Below, piece after piece: positions 15,017 to 21,014 of a DNA stretch of 21,014 bases. The stretch's first letter is position 1. Each line of letters opens with the position of its first letter. The position numbers were made by a program, and so were the translations under genes. Below the pieces are notes generated by a model. The model did no database searches. It was not told the DNA's origin and saw nothing but the letters and a program-made list of their open reading frames with translations. The stretch lies in the NCBI GenBank assembly GCA_964409675.1, contig CAYPEF010000024.1, positions 1 to 21,014 on the forward strand, given 5' to 3'. Source of the stretch: CAYMDD01 sp964409675 (GTDB lineage: Bacteria; Pseudomonadota; Alphaproteobacteria; Rickettsiales; SXRF01).

Positions 15017-17347
15017 TTACACCACTTCCTCGTCGGACTCGAAGCTCTCCTTGCGGATGGCTGGGCCGCCGGTTTTGCTGAATTTGAAGGCGAGTTCGCC
15101 GGATTCCACGCTCACGCGCACCGAGCCGCCCTTGGCCAGCTTGCCGAACAAGACTTCGTCGGCCAGCGGGCGCTTGATCTTTTCGGCGATCAGGCGAGAG
15201 AGAGGGCGGGCGCCATTGGCGCGGTCGTAGCCGCGTTCTGCGAGCCATTTGCGGGCGTCGTCGCCGAGGCTGATGGTGACGTTGCGGTCGGCCAGCTGCG
15301 ATTCCAGGCGGAAGACGAACTTGTTCACCACATGCGCCACCACGTCCTGAGTCAGGTGACTGAATCCGATGATCGCGTCGAGGCGGTTGCGGAATTCCGG
15401 GGTGAAGACGCGGTTGACGGTTTCCTTTTCCTCGCCTTCGCGGTCGGTGCGGCCAAAGCCGATCGGGGCGCGGGCGGCGTCGGAAGCGCCGGCATTGCTG
15501 GTCATGATGATAATGGCGTTGCGGAAGTTCACCGTTTTCCCGTTATGGTCGGTCAGGCGGCCATAATCCATCACCTGCAGCAGGATATTGTAGATATCCG
15601 GGTGGGCTTTCTCGATTTCGTCGAGCAGGATCACCGCGTAGGGATTCTTGTCGATGGCGTCGGTCAACTGGCCGCCCTGGTCAAACCCGACATAGCCCGG
15701 AGGGGCGCCGATCAGGCGGGAGACGGCGTGCTTTTCCATATATTCCGACATGTCGAAGCGGATCAGTTCCATGCCCATGCAACGGGCCAGCTGCTGCGCC
15801 ACTTCGGTCTTGCCGACGCCGGTAGGGCCGGTGAAGAGGTAATTGCCGATGGGCTTTTCTTCTTCGCGAAGACCGGCGCGGGACATTTTGACGGCGCTGG
15901 AGAGCGCTTCGATGGCGCGGTCCTGTCCGAAAACGACCAGTTTCAAATCCTGCTCCAGGTTTTTCAGGCGCGAGGCGTCGTCCATGGTCACCGTTTTAGC
16001 AGGCATGCGGGCGATCTTGGCTACCACGTCCTCGATTTCCTTGGAGGTGACGGTCTTGCGGCGCGTGTTGTAGGGCAGCAGCATCTGCGCGGCGCCGGCT
16101 TCGTCGCTCACGGCGATGGCGCTGTCCGGCGGCTTGCGGTCTGTGATGAAGCGGGCGGAGAGTTCCACGGCGGCTTTCAGGGCCGAGCTGGTGTAGCGCA
16201 CCTGGTGGTGTTCTTCGTAGTAGGGCTTCAGACCGCGCAGGATTTTGATGGAGTTTTCCACGCTCGGCTCGTTCACGTCGATCTTCTGGAAACGGCGGGC
16301 GAGGGCGCGGTCCTTTTCGATATGGTTGTTGTATTCTTTGTAGGTGGTGGAGCCGACGCAGCGGAAGCCGCCGCGGGCGAGAGCGGGCTTCAGCAAATTG
16401 CAGGCGTCCAGCGCGCCGCCGGAGGTGGAGCCGGCGCCGATGATGGTGTGGATTTCGTCGATGAACAGGATGGCGCCGGGAATCTTTTCAATTTCCTTGA
16501 TCACGCCTTTCAGGCGCTCTTCGAAATCGCCGCGGTAACGGGTGCCAGCGAGCAGGCTGCCCATATCGAGCGAGAAGATGACGGCGTTTTTCAGCACCGT
16601 CGGCACTTCGCCGCGCACGATGCGCAGGGCAAGTCCTTCGGCGATGGCGGTTTTGCCCACGCCGGCTTCGCCGACATAGAGCGGGTTGTTCTTGGTGCGG
16701 CGGCAGAGTACCTGGATGGTGCGCTCCACTTCCTCCTCGCGACCAACGAGAATATCGGTCTTGCCGGATTCGGCTTTCTTGTTGAGGTTCACGCAGTACT
16801 GGGTAAGGGATTCGCTGCCGCCGTCTTTTTCCTTGGGATTATTGGACGGGCGGTCGAGCGCGTCGGCTTCGTCTTCCACTTCGCGCTTTACTTCCTTCAA
16901 AGAGGAGCGCTCCTGGTATTTCACGATGCCGTGCGAGATGTAATTTACCACGTCCAGGCGGGAGATTTCCTGTTCCTGCAGGAAATAGACCGCATGGCTG
17001 TCGCGTTCGGAAAACAGGGCGACCAGCACGTTCGCGCCGGTGACTTCATGCTTGCCCGACGATTGCACATGGATGGCGGCACGGTGAATGACGCGCTGGA
17101 AACCGGCGGTGGGTTTCGCTTCTTCCACTTCCGTCACCACCAGCGAGGCCAGCTCGTTTTCCAGGAATTCCATCAGGTTTTTCTTGATCTGGTCAAGGTC
17201 AACCCCGCAACCGCGCATGACGGAGGACGCATCCGGATCGTCGGAAAGGGCGAAGAGGAGATGCTCCAGGGTGGCGTACTCATGGCGGTATTTTTTTGCC
17301 ATGGCCAGCGCACGATGCAGACTGATCTCCAGATTCTTTGACAACAT
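15017..17347 (-). CDS. clpA: ATP-dependent Clp protease ATP-binding subunit ClpA
   Basis: ClpA is the hexameric unfoldase that feeds substrates into ClpP. The 776-residue protein has the N-domain (1 to about 145, MLSKNLEISLHRAL and EYATLEHLLFAL), the D1 AAA+ module with Walker A GEAGVGKT (226-233) and Walker B ILFIDEIHT, the D2 module with Walker A GPTGVGKT (507-514) and Walker B VILLDEIEKAHP, and a ClpP-docking IGF loop (629-631). The D1 sensor region reads DSAIAVSDEAGA, slightly unlike the usual DKAIDVIDEAGA. The frame is open 11 codons upstream, but ATG at 17345-17347 gives the family N-terminus with AAGGG upstream. It follows clpS after 29 bases and ends before a strong terminator. clpP is not in this window. 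Confidence 0.97.
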   Translation of the reverse strand: MLSKNLEISLHRALAMAKKYRHEYATLEHLLFALSDDPDASSVMRGCGVDLDQIKKNLMEFLENELASLVVTEVEEAKPTAGFQRVIHRAAIHVQSSGKHEVTGANVLVALFSERDSHAVYFLQEQEISRLDVVNYISHGIVKYQERSSLKEVKREVEDEADALDRPSNNPKEKDGGSESLTQYCVNLNKKAESGKTDILVGREEEVERTIQVLCRRTKNNPLYVGEAGVGKTAIAEGLALRIVRGEVPTVLKNAVIFSLDMGSLLAGTRYRGDFEERLKGVIKEIEKIPGAILFIDEIHTIIGAGSTSGGALDACNLLKPALARGGFRCVGSTTYKEYNNHIEKDRALARRFQKIDVNEPSVENSIKILRGLKPYYEEHHQVRYTSSALKAAVELSARFITDRKPPDSAIAVSDEAGAAQMLLPYNTRRKTVTSKEIEDVVAKIARMPAKTVTMDDASRLKNLEQDLKLVVFGQDRAIEALSSAVKMSRAGLREEEKPIGNYLFTGPTGVGKTEVAQQLARCMGMELIRFDMSEYMEKHAVSRLIGAPPGYVGFDQGGQLTDAIDKNPYAVILLDEIEKAHPDIYNILLQVMDYGRLTDHNGKTVNFRNAIIIMTSNAGASDAARAPIGFGRTDREGEEKETVNRVFTPEFRNRLDAIIGFSHLTQDVVAHVVNKFVFRLESQLADRNVTISLGDDARKWLAERGYDRANGARPLSRLIAEKIKRPLADEVLFGKLAKGGSVRVSVESGELAFKFSKTGGPAIRKESFESDEEVV

Positions 17348-17376
17348 AACGGGTAACCCTTCCACCAAGTAATTTA

Positions 17377-17727
17377 TCAAGCGAGTTCAACACGGCATTG
17401 CAGCGGGTATTCTTCCCGGCGGGCGGCGGCGACCACAGTTTCCGCCTTTGTTTCCGCTACATCGCGCGTGTATACCCCACAGATCCCGGCTCCCTTGTGG
17501 TGCACCTCCAGCATGATGCCGACGGCTTCTTCCTGGCTTTTGCGGAAAATGTCCCGCAACAGCTGCACGACGAACTCCATGGGAGTGTAATCGTCGTTCA
17601 GGAGCACCACCTTGAAGAAGGAAGGCCGCCGGGTTTTGACTTCCGGCTCGGCGACCAGGACTTGCGCCCCTTTGTCGCCGCTTCCTTTTGGCTCAAGGCC
17701 TGCGTTGTATATGCTTAGTTTTCCCAT
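17377..17727 (-). CDS. clpS: ATP-dependent Clp protease adaptor ClpS
   Basis: ClpS binds N-degron substrates (bulky hydrophobic N-termini) and delivers them to ClpA. The 116-residue protein has a variable polar N-terminal extension (1 to about 35) that would engage ClpA, then the core fold: VVLLNDDYTPMEFVV (40-54) with the Asn44/Asp45 pocket residues, EVHHKGAGICGVYTRDVAETK (74-94) with the conserved His pair, and the C-terminal YPLQCRVE strand. Alphaproteobacteria often carry more than one ClpS; this one, adjacent to clpA, is the canonical copy. It is first in a clpS-clpA unit. Confidence 0.96.
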   Translation of the reverse strand: MGKLSIYNAGLEPKGSGDKGAQVLVAEPEVKTRRPSFFKVVLLNDDYTPMEFVVQLLRDIFRKSQEEAVGIMLEVHHKGAGICGVYTRDVAETKAETVVAAARREEYPLQCRVELA

Positions 17728-18051
17728 AAAAGCTTGAAAATTACGTTAAGTGGAGGTTGCGAATTGGTTACCTATCGTTGATTTCCGCAGGTTTTTTTGA
17801 ACGCTTAAAAAACTGGTTTTTGTTAAACTTTTGGTATCAAAGGGTATTTTCATTATAGAGAACTTATATTCTGCTTACACCAAAATGCGCCTTCTGTGGA
17901 ATAAAAAAACGGCCCCAACCCGGTATTTTTTGCTTATGCACGCTTAACTTACGCTTGAGCGCCGTGAAGTGGGAAAATAATGCTTGATTTGCCGCCGCCG
18001 GATGCTTATACGGTTCTCTTCACCTAAAAATGCTGAAATTGGGGAAGAAAT
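17728..18051. other. Divergent promoter region between clpS and rpmB
   Basis: This 324-base AT-rich stretch has no coding frame I believe. Its right end carries the rpmB promoter. On the minus strand a TATAAT (17852-17857) lies about 125 bases upstream of clpS without a good -35, so a clpS start there is only possible. A GC-rich clump flanked by A and T runs (about 17905-17932) does not fold into a convincing terminator. Confidence 0.5.
17984..18012 (+). promoter_or_regulatory. Sigma70-type promoter for rpmB
   Basis: TTGATT (17984-17989) and TATACG (18007-18012) are exactly 17 bases apart. The predicted start near 18019 leaves a leader of about 33 bases with a strong GGGGAAG (18041-18047) ahead of the ATG at 18052. 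Confidence 0.6.
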
Positions 18052-18348
18052 ATGTCTCGCCGCTGCGATTTAACGGGTACCGGAGCCCTGACCGGCAATA
18101 AAGTCTCGCACTCCAACCGCAAGACCAAAACCCGCTTCCTGCCTAATTTACAGCAGGTTTCCCTGCTCAGCGAAGCACTTGCCAAGCCGGTGCGCCTGCG
18201 CGTGACCGCAGCCACGCTGCGCAGCGTGGAGCATAACGGCGGCCTCGACGCCTTCCTGCTCGGCCATGCCGACGCCCAGCTGACCGAAATGGGCCAGAAG
18301 CTGAAGCGCCAGGTGAAGAAGAAGCTGGGCGCGCAAAAGGCAGCATAA
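18052..18348 (+). CDS. rpmB: 50S ribosomal protein bL28
   Basis: The 98-residue basic protein is ribosomal protein bL28 of the large subunit. It starts MSRRCDLTGTGALTGNKVSH and continues with SNRKTKTRFLPNLQ (21-34), the family's most conserved stretch. The middle RLRVTAATLRSVEHNGGLDAFL and the basic tail KRQVKKKLGAQKAA fit the longer alphaproteobacterial form. Only one of the usual zinc-ribbon cysteines is present (Cys5), so it is a zinc-free type. It has its own promoter and a strong ribosome binding site and is probably monocistronic; no clear terminator follows. Confidence 0.97.
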   Translation: MSRRCDLTGTGALTGNKVSHSNRKTKTRFLPNLQQVSLLSEALAKPVRLRVTAATLRSVEHNGGLDAFLLGHADAQLTEMGQKLKRQVKKKLGAQKAA

Positions 18349-18461
18349 GTCCTGCAGCGAAGCTTTTTAATAGAGCATATTATACGCTGGAAATATAAAA
18401 TAAATAAAAGCTTGCGTGAAATTAACGGAAGATTAATTGGTGCCGTTTATGTAGTTGGGTT

Positions 18462-19316
18462 ATGAAGAAATCCGCTCATAATCCGGTTCATCTGCAGCAG
18501 TTGGGCTTTACACTAATTGAGCTAAGCATTGTGATAGTAATTATCGCATTGCTGACCGGTGGAGTTTTAACTGGTAAACTGCTGGTTAAATCCGCTTTGA
18601 TTCGCAACCAAGTCAGCCAGATTGAAAAATATAACGTTGCGGTCAACACGTTTCGCGTAAAATATAATTATCTGCCGGGCGATATTACCGGGCTGGCGGC
18701 AGCGCAATTCAGCTTGCCAACGCGAAATGGCACATTTGGGCATGGAGATAATAATACACTCATCCAAGGTAGTGGCAATTGCTGCACGACGAACACCTGT
18801 GCGGTCTGCGGTGAAATTGTATTATTCTGGACAGATTTATATAATGTTGGCCTTATTGAAGGCATCCGTCCTGCCGTTGATACGGATACCTGGGCGTTTA
18901 ATTGCAATACGAATACAATAAGTTCCTTACCGGTGGCCACAATCGATGACCGCGATATTATTACTGTTTATGGAGATATTTCCAAGGCGCGTAACTTTTT
19001 CCAAATCATAGGCGGAGTGACTGCAATTAATGACGTTGGAACGCTGGCCGGAGCAAGGGCGGGCTTAACTCCTATTCAGGCTCAAGCTATCGATACTAAA
19101 GTGGATGATGGGCTTCCTTTAACGGGGAACGTTACTGCGCGCGATGTTACGGTATATACCAATGCTAACGTATACCAATCAACGCCAGCACTTGCGACTG
19201 CTGCTGCACCCGCTAATAATGTCTGCGTGTCGAATGTTGACAGTACCTACAATATCACGCCATCCACTGGCGGCAATACAGTTGGGTGTTCTATTCGTTT
19301 TTTAATGGGGCAATAG
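18462..19316 (+). CDS. Type IV pilin-like protein with a four-Cys insertion
   Basis: A 284-residue protein with a prepilin leader (residues 1-15) and the cleavage/methylation motif G15-FTLIELS (16-22), including Glu20 at mature position 5, followed by a hydrophobic helix (to about 45). The globular part shares LPGD (71-74), a GLTPIQAQAIDTKVDDGLPLTG-type segment near residue 205 and a C-terminal pair of Cys with the next gene. Unlike its paralogue it carries NCCTTNTCAVCGE with Cys107, Cys108, Cys113 and Cys116. Proteins of this kind are exported, cleaved by prepilin peptidase and assembled into pilus or pseudopilus structures, but no assembly genes lie here. The ribosome binding site is weak. 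Codon use is AT-richer than its neighbours. Whether it is a major pilin, a minor pilin or a type II secretion pseudopilin cannot be told. Confidence 0.85.
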   Translation: MKKSAHNPVHLQQLGFTLIELSIVIVIIALLTGGVLTGKLLVKSALIRNQVSQIEKYNVAVNTFRVKYNYLPGDITGLAAAQFSLPTRNGTFGHGDNNTLIQGSGNCCTTNTCAVCGEIVLFWTDLYNVGLIEGIRPAVDTDTWAFNCNTNTISSLPVATIDDRDIITVYGDISKARNFFQIIGGVTAINDVGTLAGARAGLTPIQAQAIDTKVDDGLPLTGNVTARDVTVYTNANVYQSTPALATAAAPANNVCVSNVDSTYNITPSTGGNTVGCSIRFLMGQ

Positions 19317-19317
19317 G

Positions 19318-20163
19318 ATGATAGAAAATAGGAAATCGGGCTTTACGTTAATTGAAATCAGCGTGGTCCTTGTAATTGTTGGGCTTATAATCGGCGGTGT
19401 TTTGGTGGGGAGGGATATGATTGCCAGCGCCGCCATACGCTCGCAGATTGCGCAGTTTGATTCCTTTAACAGCGCTATCAACGTATTTAAAAATAAATAC
19501 AATGCATTACCCGGCGATATGAAGCCTGCGATCGCTGCCGCTAATGGGTTTGCAACGCGTACCGGCGCGGCCGGATATGGTGATAGTAACGGGCTTATTC
19601 AGGGCGGTAATGTGGGCGCGGCTACTAACACGCCTTTCAACAATAGTGCACCAACCGGTGAAGGGTTGCTGGTATGGAACGATTTAAGCACAGCAGGATT
19701 GATTGAGGGGAAATATACCGGAGATGGCAGCACCAACTCATGGGCAAGTAATTGCAATAATCTCACGCCCGACGCCACGCTGCCTAAAGCTAAAATAGCT
19801 GGTAACATTATTATTATTACGGCGGACTATGTGGAATCGCAGCATTATTTCCAGATGCTGGGTGGCGTCACAGCATTCGGTACGCTGGGGCAGTACACGG
19901 GACTTAAAGGCGGGCTAACTCCAATTCAGGCGCAGAACATCGATGTAAAAATTGATGATGGACGACCTCTCACGGGGACAGTCCAGGCGCGCGATATCGC
20001 AGGTTTTACTACTCCCTGGGGGCAGATACCGGCGGCGGCTACGCCTGCTGCGCCTAATAACGGTGTTTGTGTTTCCAACGCAAATAGCGAATATAACACT
20101 TCTCCATCGACTGGAGGTGATTCACTTGCTTGCGCGATACGTGTACCATTATCATTATTATAA
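19318..20163 (+). CDS. Type IV pilin-like protein, tandem paralogue
   Basis: A 281-residue paralogue of the preceding gene, starting one base after its stop. The leader is short (MIENRKSG), with cleavage expected before F9 in GFTLIEIS and Glu13 at mature position 5, then the hydrophobic helix VVLVIVGLIIGGVLVG. It shares with its neighbour the RSQIAQFDSFNSAINVFKNKYN-like helix, LPGD, GLIEGKY, the NSWASNCNN and GGVTAFGTL segments, GLTPIQAQNIDVKIDDGRPLTG and the C-terminal VCVSNANSEYNTSPSTGGDSLACAI. It lacks the four-Cys insertion. The two genes are almost certainly co-transcribed. AT-rich composition and lack of nearby assembly genes suggest an independently moving or repeatedly duplicated gene family. 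The specific role is unknown. Confidence 0.85.
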   Translation: MIENRKSGFTLIEISVVLVIVGLIIGGVLVGRDMIASAAIRSQIAQFDSFNSAINVFKNKYNALPGDMKPAIAAANGFATRTGAAGYGDSNGLIQGGNVGAATNTPFNNSAPTGEGLLVWNDLSTAGLIEGKYTGDGSTNSWASNCNNLTPDATLPKAKIAGNIIIITADYVESQHYFQMLGGVTAFGTLGQYTGLKGGLTPIQAQNIDVKIDDGRPLTGTVQARDIAGFTTPWGQIPAAATPAAPNNGVCVSNANSEYNTSPSTGGDSLACAIRVPLSLL

Positions 20164-20205
20164 GTTTTTCCGGCATGTGGTTTGGAGATAGCGCTTGACG
20201 CATGC

Positions 20206-20233
20206 TTGGCAAAAGAGGTGAGATAAATATACA
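20206..20233 (+). promoter_or_regulatory. Candidate promoter upstream of amtB
   Basis: TTGGCA (20206-20211) and TATACA (20228-20233) are 16 bases apart. A second option is TTGACT (20254-20259) with TAAGCA (20277-20282) at 17 bases, overlapping a GATGC-N7-GCATC inverted repeat at 20272-20288 that could be an operator. I find no sigma54 -24/-12 element. Confidence 0.3.
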
Positions 20234-20367
20234 GGTATAAGACATAGAGGCTTTTGACTTTCATAAATATAGATGCTAAGCATGCATCAAATATAAAAAA
20301 CGTGAATATCCATAATCTAAAGTCGCAAGGGACGTTTGTGCAATTCTAATCCACTAAGGATCGCTGC

Positions 20368-21014
20368 ATGAAAGTTCTTTTTAAATCCCTGACGCTGTTG
20401 GCCTTTGTGGCGGCTGCCGTCTGCATACTCCCTGCTGTCGGCTGGGCCCAGGCTCCGGCCGCGCCCCCGAAAATCGATACCGGCAATACCGCCTGGATGC
20501 TGGTTTCCACCCTGCTTGTTCTCATGATGACCATTCCCGGCCTGGCGCTGTTTTACGGCGGCATGGTGCATAAGGAAAGCGTGCTCGCTGCGCTGATGCA
20601 GAGCTTCGTGACCTGCTGTATCGTTACGGTATTGTGGATGGTGTACGGCTACAGCTTCATATTCGCTGATGGTACGCCTTTCCTAGGCGGCGGCGCCAAG
20701 ATCATGTTGGCCGGCATAGGCGTGGAAACTTTAAGCGGCGACATTCCTGAAACCGTCTATTGCATGTTCCAGCTAACCTTTGCGATCATCACCTGCGCGC
20801 TGATTTTCGGCTCGGTGGCTAACCGCATTAAATTCTCGTCGGCCATGGTATTTGTAGGCCTGTGGTTCACCATCGTGTACATTCCGGTGGCGCACTGGGT
20901 GTGGGGACCAAACGGCCTGCTCGGTGGCACCGGCAATGCGGACGCCAAGGGCATTCTAGGTTTCGGCACCACGCTCGATTTCGCGGGCGGTACGGTGGTG
21001 CATATCAACGCCGG
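20368..21014 (+). CDS. amtB: Ammonium transporter (Amt family), 3' truncated by the window edge
   Basis: The frame is open from ATG 20368 to the window end, giving 215 residues. It begins with a signal peptide (about 1-28, LFKSLTLLAFVAAAVCILPAVGWAQA), as AmtB does, then TAWMLVSTLLVLMMTIPGLALFYGGMV, the first core helix and the Amt hallmark. FQLTFAIITCALIFGSVANRIKFSS, the HWVWGPNGLL segment and DFAGGTVVHINAG follow, the last containing the conserved Asp of the ammonium-recruiting site and the first pore His. AAGGA is eight bases before the ATG. AmtB conducts ammonia or ammonium across the inner membrane and is normally blocked by the PII protein GlnK, whose gene commonly precedes amtB; here a pilin gene precedes it, so glnK is either downstream or elsewhere. 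Confidence 0.95.
   Translation, partial: MKVLFKSLTLLAFVAAAVCILPAVGWAQAPAAPPKIDTGNTAWMLVSTLLVLMMTIPGLALFYGGMVHKESVLAALMQSFVTCCIVTVLWMVYGYSFIFADGTPFLGGGAKIMLAGIGVETLSGDIPETVYCMFQLTFAIITCALIFGSVANRIKFSSAMVFVGLWFTIVYIPVAHWVWGPNGLLGGTGNADAKGILGFGTTLDFAGGTVVHINA

Noticed and set aside
15332..17341. 669-codon open frame on the plus strand
   Set aside because: It lies entirely antisense to clpA, whose identity is certain; biased GC-rich codons leave the opposite strand open. The translation is low-complexity Gly/Ala/Phe/Val and shows no domain.
17896..17935. Terminator between clpS and rpmB
   Set aside because: A GC clump sits between A and T runs, but its bases do not form more than three consecutive pairs.
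18357..18415. AAGCTTTT/AAAAGCTT pairing after rpmB as a terminator
   Set aside because: The arms are separated by about 40 bases of AT-rich sequence and no T run follows; too weak to call.
20317..20571. 84-codon minus-strand open frame
   Set aside because: Antisense to the well-supported 5' end of amtB.

Overview
This window looks like chromosomal core sequence from an alphaproteobacterium. The lineage is inferred only from gene families and arrangement: LolC/LolD, clpS-clpA, a Trm112-like gene convergent with a UbiH-type hydroxylase, and GFTLIE pilin-like proteins of a kind I associate with Micavibrio-, Rhodospirillales- and Rickettsiales-like genomes. Most of it is moderately GC-rich; the pilin block near the right end is visibly AT-richer. 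I see no phage, transposase or CRISPR array.

Layout: (1) 1-2470: the 3' part of aroC, a convergent charged/Gln-rich hypothetical gene, and a six-helix membrane protein. (2) 2471-3672, minus strand: hisI and an exonuclease III gene overlapping by ATGA. (3) 3673-4091: a gene-free stretch with a minus-strand intrinsic terminator that has no recognisable gene upstream, plus a large near-perfect hairpin repeat. (4) 4092-5708: a UbiH/COQ6-type hydroxylase, a short convergent Trm112-like gene (59 aa, 5314-5493), and tRNA-Gly(GCC). (5) 5760-11004, plus strand: a membrane-anchored sulfatase-like protein, a 72-aa YLDPGTGS membrane protein, a NoeA-like two-domain methyltransferase, then lolC and lolD. 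(6) 11162-14242: a 1026-aa exported repeat protein; then a foldable intergenic stretch and a small minus-strand hypothetical gene. (7) 14948-17727, minus strand: clpS-clpA with a strong terminator. (8) 18052-20163: rpmB (bL28) with a good sigma70-type promoter, then two tandem paralogous pilin-like genes. (9) 20368 to the end: an ammonium transporter gene running off the window.

How genes work together: ClpS and ClpA form the N-degron adaptor and unfoldase of ClpAP. LolC and LolD form a lipoprotein-releasing ABC transporter at the inner membrane. The sulfatase-like, YLDPGTGS and NoeA-like genes are tightly packed (the last two overlap by ATGA) and lie just upstream of lolCD; I infer an envelope-modification function but cannot name the substrate. 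The most interesting observation is that the N-terminal half of the NoeA-like protein carries a kinase-like residue pattern (D122, N127, D139) ahead of a C-terminal SAM methyltransferase domain. A four-cysteine insertion in one of the two pilin-like paralogues and a sulfatase-like active site with Glu where His is usual are also worth checking.
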